Source: Spirosoma sordidisoli (GTDB taxonomy: Bacteria > Bacteroidota > Bacteroidia > Cytophagales > Spirosomataceae). From it: 64,000 bases of DNA. A program made the translations under genes and the position numbers. Within the stretch, counting starts at the first letter, position 1. Every line of letters starts with the position of its first letter. The notes below the pieces were generated by a model. That model searched no databases. It was not told the DNA's origin and saw nothing but the letters and a program-made list of their open reading frames with translations. Positions 45,606 to 54,773 of the stretch are shown here, one piece after another. The stretch lies in contig NZ_SBLB01000006.1 in assembly GCF_004138325.1 (NCBI RefSeq), positions 434,001-498,000 of the forward strand, read 5' to 3'.

Positions 45606-48245
45606 TTACCGCTGAATCAGCAGCCGTAACGTAGCGGGCAGTTGCCCGGCCGGCGTAAGCCTGATCAGGTACAGACCGTTGGGCAGGTGGCTGGTATCGA
45701 CCCGGTACGGCTCTGCTGGAACAACCTCCAGCTGCTGCTGCTGTAGTGAGCGACCGAGCAGATCAGTCAGCTGCATATCTACAGACTGGTTACCAGCGGC
45801 CGAGAGGTTAATGAGCACGTGATCACGAGCGGGGTTAGGCCACAGGCTGAACGCCACGTCTGTTTTTTCAGCACCGACTCTGCCCGCGGCTGGACAGCTT
45901 CTCTCTTCGATGCGCCACTGCTGATGCTGCCCCGCACCCAGCGGCTGCTGGCTGATCAGCGCCCCCTCGGGCACGCTCGCGTCCCGCACCGTCAGGGCCT
46001 TGGTCGAGTTGCGGTTGCGGATACTGTAAAAACCCTCCCCGTTGCGCTCCACCAGCCACTGCTGATGGTAGCCGCCCCAGTACGTCCACTGCTCCACCAA
46101 GGCATCATCGGCCACCGACGAGTTGGCCACCTGCAGCCCTTTCTGGGTGTGCAGCACCGTGATGTTGTAGTAATTACCCTCGGGGGTGAAGCGCCAGCCC
46201 TGCGCCAGCAGATTGGCATCGGTGCGCTGGCGCAGGGGGGTCCCATCGGCCTGACCGTTGGCATCGATGCCGATGACCTTGCCACTGAGCCGCGAGACCA
46301 GCCGGTAGCATTTGGCGGGGTCAATGGCCGAAACGGAATTGCGCAGTGAAACCAGCAACAGCTGACTGGTAGCGACACCTCCTCGGTTATCCCTTACCAC
46401 CAGCCTAACGCTGTAGCTAAGTTGGGGTACCCCCTGCGCACCCGGTCGAATGGTAAAGGTTTTGACCGGGTTGGCCTCGGTAGAAAAAGGGCTGCCATCG
46501 CCGAAGTCCCACTCGTAGGTAATGGGGTCACCGTCGGGGTCGGAGGAGGCACTGCCGGTAAAGGTCACGCTCAGGGGTGAGGTGCCTGTTAGCGAGGTCG
46601 AGGTAGCTACAGCCACGGGAGGTCGGTTGCCCGATGCTGGGGTCGCGTTGATGGCTACGCCACCTGTCCAGCCCCTGCCTTTGCGCGTGTATACCCGGAA
46701 GTAGTACGTCTGTCCCACCGCCAGATCGGTTACCGTTACCGACGTACCAATCCCCTGATAGAGCACTTTGCCGCCGTAAAAATCGGAGCCATTGCCCGTA
46801 AAGCTGGCGTTAGCCGTATAGGCCGGTTCGAGGGGAATCTCGTTGATACCCGCCCCGGCTTTACCAACTACCAGCACATCGTCGAAGGATAATGCGGGGT
46901 TAGTCCAGTTGAGCCGGATCGTGCTGACGTTTATAAAGGGAGTGGCCGTCAGGTTGGTTACCGACAGCCTGGGTGAATTACAATCGGGACTGATCCTGAC
47001 AGAATCCTGACCCGAAAGTCCGTTAAAGTCGATCACTTTCACCGTTATCAGGTAGTAGGCATCCTCCCCTTCGCAACCCACCGGCAAGATGTTGATAACC
47101 GGATTGGCACCGGACGCGGTTGTTACCAGCTGCTCGCGGTTATTCTTTCGCAGCTTCACCTCCCAGATCTGGGACTTCAGGCTATTTCCGGTGACCGCAG
47201 CCGCCAACGAATAACTGGTGACATTGTCGAGGGCGTAGCTGGTCCCATTGACGGGGTTGGTGATGCGCACCGTTGGGGCATTGTTAGCGAGGGACACATA
47301 CAGAGTCTGAACCGCGCTGCGCTGCCCTTTATTGTCGATGACCGTAAGCCGAACAGTATAGTTGAGAACCAGACCGATGCCCTGGCTGCCGGGTTTAGCC
47401 GTAAATACCTTCACCGGATTGGCTTCGGTAGAAAAGGAGCTGCCATCGCCGAAGTCCCACTCGTAGGTAATGGGGTCGCCGTCGGGGTCGGCGGAAGCAC
47501 TACCGGTAAAGGTTACGCTCAGGGGTGAGGTGCCTGTTAGCGAGGTCGCGGTGGCTACGGCTATGGGTGCCCGGTTGGTGGTGGGCAGGGGGGTGGTGGT
47601 GCAGCTTCTCTCTTCGATGCGCCACTGCTGATGCTGACCTGTGCCCAGCGGCTGCTGGCTGATCAGCGCCCCCTCGGCCAGGCTCGCGTCCCGCACCGTC
47701 AGGGCCTTGGTCGAGTTGCGGTTGCGGATGCTGTAAAACCCCTCCCCGTTGCGCTCCACCAGCCACTGCTGATGGTACCCGCCCCAGTACGTCCACTGCT
47801 CCACCAGGGCGTCATCGGCCACCGACGAGTTGGCCACCTGCAGCCCTTTCTGGGTGTGCAGCACCGTGATGTTGTAGTAGTTGCCCTCGGGGGTGAAGCG
47901 CCAGCCCTGCGCCAGCAGATTGGCATCGGTGCGCTGGCGCAGGGGGGTCCCGTCGGCCTGACCGTTGGCGTCGATGCCGATGACCTTGCCACTAAGCCGC
48001 GAGACCAGCCGGTAGCATTTGGCAGGATCGATAGCCGAAACGGAGCTGGTTCCCGACAGGCTGACAAAGGGCGGATTGGTCGATACCCGCGCGGGTTCAT
48101 CACGTTTACTACTTTTTGCTGTCTCATTGATTTTGTTACTATGCGTCGTTGAGGGGAAACCCAACACTCCCACATGGCTCACTAGCCAACACAGGAGGCC
48201 AAGGCAAGAACGGTATCTGCCAGAATGGGTAAAGAAAATGGTCAT
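45606..48245 (-). CDS. secreted multidomain protein: ricin, PKD, FN3, PKD, ricin, T9SS sorting domain
   Basis: 879 residues. Signal about 1-30. Ricin B-like trefoil 1 about 70-215 (CYRLVSRLSGKVIGIDANG...), PKD 1 about 222-320, a linker and FN3-like domain about 420-540, PKD 2 about 545-640, ricin 2 about 640-785, and a C-terminal type IX secretion sorting domain (FSLWPNPARDHVLINL...about 805-879). It likely binds sugars on the surface or outside the cell. The two ricin copies are nearly identical in DNA (45895-46337 and 47602-48044), and the PKD copies also match, showing a recent internal duplication. Confidence 0.88.
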   Translation of the reverse strand: MTIFFTHSGRYRSCLGLLCWLVSHVGVLGFPSTTHSNKINETAKSSKRDEPARVSTNPPFVSLSGTSSVSAIDPAKCYRLVSRLSGKVIGIDANGQADGTPLRQRTDANLLAQGWRFTPEGNYYNITVLHTQKGLQVANSSVADDALVEQWTYWGGYHQQWLVERNGEGFYSIRNRNSTKALTVRDASLAEGALISQQPLGTGQHQQWRIEERSCTTTPLPTTNRAPIAVATATSLTGTSPLSVTFTGSASADPDGDPITYEWDFGDGSSFSTEANPVKVFTAKPGSQGIGLVLNYTVRLTVIDNKGQRSAVQTLYVSLANNAPTVRITNPVNGTSYALDNVTSYSLAAAVTGNSLKSQIWEVKLRKNNREQLVTTASGANPVINILPVGCEGEDAYYLITVKVIDFNGLSGQDSVRISPDCNSPRLSVTNLTATPFINVSTIRLNWTNPALSFDDVLVVGKAGAGINEIPLEPAYTANASFTGNGSDFYGGKVLYQGIGTSVTVTDLAVGQTYYFRVYTRKGRGWTGGVAINATPASGNRPPVAVATSTSLTGTSPLSVTFTGSASSDPDGDPITYEWDFGDGSPFSTEANPVKTFTIRPGAQGVPQLSYSVRLVVRDNRGGVATSQLLLVSLRNSVSAIDPAKCYRLVSRLSGKVIGIDANGQADGTPLRQRTDANLLAQGWRFTPEGNYYNITVLHTQKGLQVANSSVADDALVEQWTYWGGYHQQWLVERNGEGFYSIRNRNSTKALTVRDASVPEGALISQQPLGAGQHQQWRIEERSCPAAGRVGAEKTDVAFSLWPNPARDHVLINLSAAGNQSVDMQLTDLLGRSLQQQQLEVVPAEPYRVDTSHLPNGLYLIRLTPAGQLPATLRLLIQR
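45895..48044. repeat. two near-identical 443-bp blocks inside one gene, plus PKD repeats
   Basis: Blocks at 45895-46337 and 47602-48044 keep a constant offset of 1707 bases with no indels over the ricin domain. A second pair of about 160 bases (46467-46628 and 47414-47577) covers the PKD domains. The order ricin-PKD...PKD-ricin indicates separate duplication of the two modules. Confidence 0.85.
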
Positions 48246-48395
48246 AAACTTGACGTTTTGAGTTTTGGTTAGAGGATGGACCGAACGGTTTATTGCAGGC
48301 AGTAAGGCTAAAGGTCAGGATACTAAATAGGCTTTCTAGACTGATAACCCACTTGTTGTGTAGACCAGAAAAAGCCCGGCCCGTCATCTTTCGTC

Positions 48396-48656
48396 ATGCA
48401 TCGTCAACCGGGTAACTTTCCCGAGCTGTATCAGGCCCGTCGCTGGTGGTCTGAACCAATCGTCGGTAAACAGGCGCGGGGCTCGGTGAAACGTCGACCC
48501 GGCAGATGGAGATCGTTTCGCACAAGGCGTAAGTCCACACGAAACGAAGAGGATGGGTACAGCCACTGGCTTGCCCGAGCTGAACGAGTTGAGGTGCTGG
48601 TGCTGTATGGACAGTATCCAATGAATGAAGCCGACCAGCCCATGAATAGGCGCTAG
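48396..48656 (+). CDS. uncertain small ORF
   Basis: 86 codons, NFPELYQARRWWSEPIVG near the N-terminus then an Arg-rich stretch. The beginning looks like protein, the middle (SVKRRPGRWRSFRTRRKSTRN) does not clearly. Opposite-strand frames exist over the same bases and none is clearly better. It fills the otherwise empty stretch 48246-48681. Could be a remnant of a small gene. Confidence 0.25.
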   Translation: MHRQPGNFPELYQARRWWSEPIVGKQARGSVKRRPGRWRSFRTRRKSTRNEEDGYSHWLARAERVEVLVLYGQYPMNEADQPMNRR

Positions 48657-48681
48657 TCGGCTTCGTTCTGTATTGCCGTAA

Positions 48682-49761
48682 TTAACCCATTTTTACAACC
48701 TGCCCGGTTCGGGTCGATTCGTAGATAGCCTGGAAAAGCGCGACCACCTTACGGCCGTCTTCGCCCGTGACCAGGGGTGCCCTGTTTTCGTTGATCGCGT
48801 CGCGGAAGTCGGCAATTTGCAGTCCGAAGTAATACGACGTGGCATCGATTTGATTGAAAAAAGCGGTATCGTCGGCTATGAACTGCGTCAGCTGCGTTTC
48901 CTGCCCCGGAATGGTCCAGGTATCGTTGACGGGTGGTTCGGCAATACTCGACCGACCGGCAATGAACATGGCCCCGCCATCGGTCTGCACACCTACCGAC
49001 GCGCCATTCTGGCCATGGATATGAACTTTGCCGTACAGACCCGGCTGCTGGCTATTGCTGACCACGATGTTGCCCAGTCCACCGTTTTTGAACTGCACAA
49101 TAGCCAGCGCCGTATCGTCGACTTCGATATACGGGTGGTTGATGTTACGCCAGACCCCGTAAACCGATTCTACCTCGCCCATGTACCACAACAGCAGATC
49201 GAGCTGGTGCGGAGCCTGGTTGACCAGCACGCCCCCGCCCTCTCCGGCCCAGGTACCGCGCCAGGGGTCGCTGCGGTAGTAGGCCTCGTCGCGCCAGCCG
49301 TACATCTGCACTACCCCCAGCGCGGGGGTGCCAATCTGGCCGGCATCAATCGCCTGCCGAATCCGCTGGCAGGGCGCGTAGAACCGACGCTGGCTGATTA
49401 CGCCCAGCTGCTTCCCATTGCGCCGGGCGGCTTCGAGCATGGCATCACTATCGGCCAGCGACGAAGCCAGGGGTTTCTCAACCAGCACGTGCGCCCCCGC
49501 ATCGAGCGCGGCTACGGTAGGGTCGCGGTGGGCCGGGTGGGGTGTACAGACCAGACAGAGATCGATATTTTCGCGGTCGACCATGTCATAGATGTCCGAA
49601 TAACCCGGTATGCCGTAGTGGTCGGCAAAGGCACGGGTTTTGGCGGGGGTGCGGCCGTAAATGGCGCATAATGTCGTATCGGGCGTTTGCAACACAGCTT
49701 TGGCGTGCAGATGGGCAACTTTACCCGGGCCAATAATGGCGATGCGAAGCGGATTAGGCAT
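48682..49761 (-). CDS. Gfo/Idh/MocA-family oxidoreductase
   Basis: 359 residues from ATG 49761 (an upstream in-frame ATG at 49785 also exists). Rossmann motif IIGPGKVAHLHAKAV (about 9-23), VEKPLA (about 92-97) with the conserved Lys of the family, and the later HQLDLLLWYMG dimer region. NAD(P)-dependent sugar or inositol dehydrogenases of this family oxidise or epimerise sugars. The substrate is not apparent. Single gene, divergent from nothing nearby. Confidence 0.9.
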   Translation of the reverse strand: MPNPLRIAIIGPGKVAHLHAKAVLQTPDTTLCAIYGRTPAKTRAFADHYGIPGYSDIYDMVDRENIDLCLVCTPHPAHRDPTVAALDAGAHVLVEKPLASSLADSDAMLEAARRNGKQLGVISQRRFYAPCQRIRQAIDAGQIGTPALGVVQMYGWRDEAYYRSDPWRGTWAGEGGGVLVNQAPHQLDLLLWYMGEVESVYGVWRNINHPYIEVDDTALAIVQFKNGGLGNIVVSNSQQPGLYGKVHIHGQNGASVGVQTDGGAMFIAGRSSIAEPPVNDTWTIPGQETQLTQFIADDTAFFNQIDATSYYFGLQIADFRDAINENRAPLVTGEDGRKVVALFQAIYESTRTGQVVKMG

Positions 49762-49897
49762 AGACTTATGAATACGTATGACCATGAAACGAGACGGTAT
49801 CGGGTCATCTACTCAAAACCAGACAACAAACGACCCACCAGCCCCGCTTTCGAGCTAGCCAGGGCCGTGCCAGCCAGCCGCTCGCGCCGGCCCCGGG

Positions 49898-50971
49898 TCA
49901 GAAGCGAAGCCCGAACCGAATGTCGAAGCCCTCGGCCACGTTCAGTTTCGCTTTGAGGCCAACCCCCAGCAGATACCGGTTTTGCAGGGTATAGAGCAGC
50001 TGGTACCGCTGAAACACCCGCCCGTCCGGTATAGTAGCGGGCTGTACCAGGTTCCAGCCGAGGTGGGTAGCGAATGTATACTGCCCCAGCCAGAGTTCGT
50101 ACCCGCCCAGCACGGCCAGCTGCCAGCTCTCCGGCCGGTCACCCGCCCGGCGGGCCTGCTGACGTACGTACCCGTCGTGAACCACCTCTACCCCACCCGA
50201 CAGCGCGTTGAAGCGGCTAAGCCGGTAACCAGCGGTACCGGTCAGCCCCCAGAGCCAGGTGGCCTGTTCCGGAAAACGGATGGTTTGCGGCAGCGTGCGG
50301 ACCGAGGCAAAGGGGGTTAGCCGCCCGGCGAACCGGCGGGTCAGCACCGGCCGACTCCATTGGCGCACGTCGGGGTACGGAAGCGGCTGCGGGGTGTACA
50401 GCATCCCGATGGCCAGGGTAGGAAAATTCATCCCCCGGTTGGGTTGCCGGGTTCCGCCGTTGGATATATGATTATAGCCAGCCGTTACGGACAGCGCCAC
50501 CTGCGGCCCCAGCCGTCCGTACGCACTGGCCGACAGGGCCAGCAGGCCATTCAGCGGGGCGCCGAAGAAGGTGTTGCGGGGATTGCGGTCGGCGTCGTAG
50601 TAACGTGTTAACCAGGCCAGGCCGGCCGTAGCCCGTACGGAAAAAGAAAGCGGCTTCCCATACCGGATCTGCGGCTCGAAAAAAGCACCGGCGCCGTAGG
50701 TTCGTCCCAGCTCGGCCGGATTGCTGAACGTGACGTAGTTGGCATAGGCCCCCACCCGGGCAAAACAGTTACAGCGCTCGAAGGCGGCTCGTTGCAGGGC
50801 CGTTCGGCTGTAGGTGATCTCGACCCCCACCGGTCGCGTTTGGGCGATAGGCCGAAGGTCGGGGGCATGGGGAATAATAAATCCGGTATACAACTGAACG
50901 CCGATCTGTTTCTGTACCGAATCGGCGGGTGAGCTGGCCAAGAGGTGGCTTATCAACAGCAGAGCGTTCAT
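49898..50971 (-). CDS. PagL-like acyloxyacyl hydrolase-type outer-membrane protein
   Basis: 357 residues. Weak signal peptide about 1-17. The N-terminal half is an eight-strand-like barrel with the HISNGG element (His168, Ser170) that matches the catalytic His-x-Ser of lipid A 3-O-deacylase PagL. A second long barrel part of about 150 residues follows (about 200-357) ending in a typical FGLRF. The family is annotated as acyloxyacyl hydrolase; activity on lipid A is a family-based inference. The presence of the extended C-terminal half is unusual for PagL, which is about 180 residues. Confidence 0.8.
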   Translation of the reverse strand: MNALLLISHLLASSPADSVQKQIGVQLYTGFIIPHAPDLRPIAQTRPVGVEITYSRTALQRAAFERCNCFARVGAYANYVTFSNPAELGRTYGAGAFFEPQIRYGKPLSFSVRATAGLAWLTRYYDADRNPRNTFFGAPLNGLLALSASAYGRLGPQVALSVTAGYNHISNGGTRQPNRGMNFPTLAIGMLYTPQPLPYPDVRQWSRPVLTRRFAGRLTPFASVRTLPQTIRFPEQATWLWGLTGTAGYRLSRFNALSGGVEVVHDGYVRQQARRAGDRPESWQLAVLGGYELWLGQYTFATHLGWNLVQPATIPDGRVFQRYQLLYTLQNRYLLGVGLKAKLNVAEGFDIRFGLRF

Positions 50972-51114
50972 AGGCTGTCAGTAACTTGACAATACGGGCT
51001 TGTCTGCCGGGTTACCCTCTGATCAGTCAGTATAACCGGCAGTATGTGAGGCCAAAGTAAAGGCAATTGCCGAACGACAGCAATCTGTTGATGACGTTTT
51101 TAGGGCGTAACCCC

Positions 51115-52812
51115 TCAGTAAACAGACGCAGCGGGCACCTGCTCAGCCCTGGAGAAGGCCAGTCGATAGGTGGCTTCGAGTTGCGGTAGTTCGGCGCGTT
51201 TTCCCTGACGGCTCAGGGCCTGGTGAAGACCGACCAGCGACCAGCCGTTACCCGGATGATGAGCCAGGTCCTGCCGATAAACGGCTTCGGCTTCCGCCGG
51301 CTTGCGCATGCTGAGCAAATAAGCCCCTAAATACTGCCGGGCGGGCAGGGGCCAGTCACTGGGTTCGGTATAAATAAGCTGGTCTTCCCGTTCAATCGCC
51401 TGCCGGAGGCTGGCCACCGCCTGCTCAGAGCGGGCATCGGCAACGAGCAGGCTGGCCTCCAGGATATGATCCGCAATCTGCGCCACGGGCAGCGGAGCAT
51501 TGAACGGGATACGTCGTCGGGTAAGCAGTGGGTCGGTTAGTCGCTCGCCCAGGGCCTGCCGTTCTTTGCGGGCTTCGGCGAGCTGACCGGTAGCCACCAG
51601 GGCCATACCCCGGGCAAAGTGATCCAGCAGACGGGCGTAGGCCCAGTCGGTATTGGGTCGGTCGGTAGCCAGTATCTCATTCCATTTACCCAGCCTGACC
51701 AGCGTCAACGAAGGGAGCATGTACAGATACTGATCATAGGCATTCTGAGGAGTTGGCGAAACAGACTGGCGGCAGCGGAGGGCGTCGCGCAGCCCGGTTT
51801 TATACATCCCCCCGGTCAGGGCGCAGTAGGTTTGTACGGCAAAATAATGGGGCGAGTGTTTCACCAGACCCAGGTGTCTGGCCAACGAATCATACGTAAT
51901 CAGGTTATCGTCAGCCAGGTCGTTGACGACGACACCCTGCTCAAAAAGCCCATTGCGCTGGTATTCATGACTGGCCATGTGCACCATGTGAGCTACGCCG
52001 GGAAGCTGGGTTTTGAGCCGCTCAGCACTGGCAAGGGCTACCTCCGGCTGGCGCGACGCTTCGGTAAGATGAATGTAATAATGCAGGGCAGCCGGATGAT
52101 TCGGGTGTTTCTGGAGTACGTTCTGGGTAATGGCTATCACGTCAGGCGTCCAGGCTTTTGGCTCGCCCTGAGGAGTCCAGAAATCCCAGGCATGAATCAG
52201 CATGACCGCATCTACATACAGCATCGCTAGGTCAGGATCGTCGAACTCCGTCATGAGCTGCCGGCTGGCCGATGCATAGGCCTGATTGAGCTGCTGACGC
52301 CGGGCATCGGTCGGGTCGGCCGAATAGCGGGTGTTCATCACCTCGATCATCCGCTTTTCTTTCGGATTGGCCCGGGTCGCCAGCTCGTTCATCCGGGCCA
52401 GCACCGAAGCCATGTCGGGCGGAACGGTATAGGTGTGGGCGGCATTGTAATAGGGACCTCCTGCCAGCGCCTGCCCCCACCAGGCCATCGGGCAGGCGGG
52501 GTCCAGCCGAGCCACCTCTTTGAACGAAGCCATGGCCTCCTTCATATGGTAACTATAATACATCGTCAGGCCCTGATCGAAGTAAAACTGCGCGCTATCT
52601 GTCCGTGTAGAAATCGGATACGAGTAGTTTCCCCAACCCGGCAGCGCCACCACGAACTTTCCGTTTGCCATCCGGTCGATACGGCTCCCTGCCGTGGCTC
52701 CGCAAAGGGCTATAGGGCTAACCTCTGCAGGAGAGCTATATCGCGGTGTGGTAAGACTGCCAAGCGCAGTTACCAGGAGTAACAGGGTCAGAATGAGCAA
52801 ACCGGTTTTCAT
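51115..52812 (-). CDS. tetratricopeptide-repeat protein, secreted
   Basis: 565 residues. Signal peptide about 1-24. About ten helical pairs with TPR-like pattern throughout (YYSYHMKEAMASFKEVARLDPACPMAWWGQALA at about 88-120 is the best, then LRKPAEAEAVYRQDLAHHPGNGWSLVGLHQAL near 510-545). A His-rich run HMVHMASHEYQ near 277-287 and PAALHYYIHLTEA near 243-255 fit the family of uncharacterised TPR proteins with a central HxxxH-like patch. Possible metal binding is an inference from those His residues. Confidence 0.82.
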   Translation of the reverse strand: MKTGLLILTLLLLVTALGSLTTPRYSSPAEVSPIALCGATAGSRIDRMANGKFVVALPGWGNYSYPISTRTDSAQFYFDQGLTMYYSYHMKEAMASFKEVARLDPACPMAWWGQALAGGPYYNAAHTYTVPPDMASVLARMNELATRANPKEKRMIEVMNTRYSADPTDARRQQLNQAYASASRQLMTEFDDPDLAMLYVDAVMLIHAWDFWTPQGEPKAWTPDVIAITQNVLQKHPNHPAALHYYIHLTEASRQPEVALASAERLKTQLPGVAHMVHMASHEYQRNGLFEQGVVVNDLADDNLITYDSLARHLGLVKHSPHYFAVQTYCALTGGMYKTGLRDALRCRQSVSPTPQNAYDQYLYMLPSLTLVRLGKWNEILATDRPNTDWAYARLLDHFARGMALVATGQLAEARKERQALGERLTDPLLTRRRIPFNAPLPVAQIADHILEASLLVADARSEQAVASLRQAIEREDQLIYTEPSDWPLPARQYLGAYLLSMRKPAEAEAVYRQDLAHHPGNGWSLVGLHQALSRQGKRAELPQLEATYRLAFSRAEQVPAASVY

Positions 52813-53090
52813 TGTTTCGATCAGTAAAGTGGATAAACCTCCGTACCCGCCCCGGTTGCCGGTTAGGCAAGCCCTCCGGGGTTTCCCAAAAGTGATAGTG
52901 ATTGACTCATGTGCGACAGGTTTATGAACCGATTCAGGCGACCTTTGATCCGTGCATGATGGCAGGCCCGGTCCGGTTCACCCCTGCCAACGCTCCTCTC
53001 CCCCGTTCGTTGTTTCGCCCTACGCCCAGCCCGTTTACAGGTTAAATGAATCGCATGTCCCGTGTTTTTCCTCTTAACAACTACTTCGCC

Positions 53091-53558
53091 ATGAAAACCA
53101 TCTCTTTGCTCGCCGGCTGCCTGAGTCTCTTCAGCTCAGTAGCCACCGCCCAGCTACTGGACCCGGTGCTATCGGCTGCTGCCGACAACGTAACTGCCGT
53201 CATGTCTCCCATGCCAGAGGCTGTACCGTATTCGCAATCGACCGACGAGTTCGTGCCTGTAACCAACGAACCGTTTTTCCCGGGCGGGCATCAGGCTCTG
53301 GAAGCGTACTTCCAAAATCCGGCGTTTTATCCCCATCAGGCCCAGCAGGCGGGTATCGAAGGAACGGTCCATGTCCGGTTTCGGGTAACGTCCACGGGTC
53401 ATCTGACTGATCTCAAGGTCGTCAAATCGCGCGGCTCCCTGCTGGACAGTGCCGCTCTTGAAGCCGTAGCGCTGATGCCCCGCTGGTATCCGGCCCATCG
53501 GTCAGGAATAGCCGTCTCCAGTGTTTATGTACTCCCGGTTACCTTTCGTGCTCAATGA
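53091..53558 (+). CDS. energy transducer TonB-like protein
   Basis: 155 residues from ATG 53091. Signal peptide about 1-20 (ATAQ). The C-terminal part FPGGHQALEAYFQNPAFYPHQAQQAGIEGTVHVRFRVTSTG...ALMPRWYPAHR matches the TonB C-terminal domain with its YP, GTV and W/P positions. It lacks the N-terminal membrane anchor and proline-rich spacer of full TonB, having a cleavable signal instead, so it may be a periplasmic TonB-domain protein rather than a transducer. Confidence 0.85.
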   Translation: MKTISLLAGCLSLFSSVATAQLLDPVLSAAADNVTAVMSPMPEAVPYSQSTDEFVPVTNEPFFPGGHQALEAYFQNPAFYPHQAQQAGIEGTVHVRFRVTSTGHLTDLKVVKSRGSLLDSAALEAVALMPRWYPAHRSGIAVSSVYVLPVTFRAQ

Positions 53559-53603
53559 CGGGCGAAACGATCCGGTCAGCAAGGCCTCATCGGCGCCCGG
53601 CAA

Positions 53604-54635
53604 CTAGGGCTTCAGCACGACCTTGATCAGCCCTTTCTCTTTGGCATATAACCGCCGGAACCAGTCGGCCCCTTCGGCGAGCGGTACTTCGGCGCTCAGA
53701 ATAGCGTCGACGTTGATACGACCCGACGAAATCAGCGAAAGCGAGGCTTCGTACTCGCCATTGATGGCGCAGGAGCCCTGAAGCCGCAGCTGGCGCGTCA
53801 CAACGGCCTGCAACGGAATCTCGACCGTGGGAGCCAGGTTACCGACGAGCGTAACCGTAGCGCCTTTGCGAACGCAGTCGATCGCCGTTTTTACGGTTGG
53901 GCCCGCCCCGACCACTTCAAACGACACATCGGCCCCGCGCCCGTTCGTCAGCGCCTGTACCTGCTGGGGTACATCGGCCGATTTGGCATTTATGGTATGC
54001 GTAGCCCCGAGCGATTTGGCCAGCGCCAGCCGGTCGTCGTCCAGGTCGATGGCTATAATGACCCCGCAGCCCGCCAGCCGGAGCGCCTGAATGACGAACA
54101 GCCCGATCATACCGGCGCCCACCACCACCGCCGAGTCGTTCACCTGAACGGGTGTCAGGCTCAGCGCATGGAGCGCGACGGCTACCGGCTCGACCAGCGC
54201 GGCCTGGGTGAAGGTAACGTTCTCAGGAATGGCGTACAGAATATGCTGCGGTACCGTCACGTACTCCGCAAAGGCACCCTGCCGCTTGAACTCGGGCGTC
54301 GACACCCCCACTACTTCACGGCCATCGCTGAGGTTATACATACCACGTCGGCTATACCAGTCGTCGAGGGCATATACGGTCGAGTCGAAGGTAACCCGGT
54401 CGCCGGTGGCCCAGCCGCGTACATCGGCGCCCACCTCGGCAATGATGCCGCTGGCTTCATGGCCCATCACGATGGGCGGAATCCGACGGCCGCTGCTGCC
54501 ATCCATACCGTGTACATCGGACCCGCAGATGCCGACGGCCTGTACCCGAACAAGTACTTCGCTGGCACCGGGTGTTGGTTTAGCCACATCCTGTAGCTCA
54601 AACTGATTGTATTCTGTAAGAACGAGCGCGCGCAT
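53604..54635 (-). CDS. medium-chain zinc alcohol/sugar dehydrogenase lacking structural-zinc cysteines
   Basis: 343 residues of the sorbitol/galactitol-type MDR family. Catalytic zinc ligands: Cys37 in GICGSDVHG and the GHEASG His/Glu at about 60-65. NAD-binding VVGAGMIGLFVIQAL (about 169-183). The lobe that normally carries four structural-zinc Cys reads TVYALDDWYSRRGMYNLSDGREV with none of them, so this subtype has lost the structural zinc. Substrate unknown, a polyol is most likely. Transcribed away from the orphan McrB gene. Confidence 0.88.
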   Translation of the reverse strand: MRALVLTEYNQFELQDVAKPTPGASEVLVRVQAVGICGSDVHGMDGSSGRRIPPIVMGHEASGIIAEVGADVRGWATGDRVTFDSTVYALDDWYSRRGMYNLSDGREVVGVSTPEFKRQGAFAEYVTVPQHILYAIPENVTFTQAALVEPVAVALHALSLTPVQVNDSAVVVGAGMIGLFVIQALRLAGCGVIIAIDLDDDRLALAKSLGATHTINAKSADVPQQVQALTNGRGADVSFEVVGAGPTVKTAIDCVRKGATVTLVGNLAPTVEIPLQAVVTRQLRLQGSCAINGEYEASLSLISSGRINVDAILSAEVPLAEGADWFRRLYAKEKGLIKVVLKP

Positions 54636-54773
54636 ATTTGTCTTTGTTTACAGAGACGCAACCGCAGGCAGATCGGCCCTCACGTCTCCCCATCTGAATG
54701 TTTCTATAGCAATCTGCCGGCGACGGTTTTGTAATCCGCAGGTATTGTTTTCCCGAGCCGTACAGCCGCTGTT

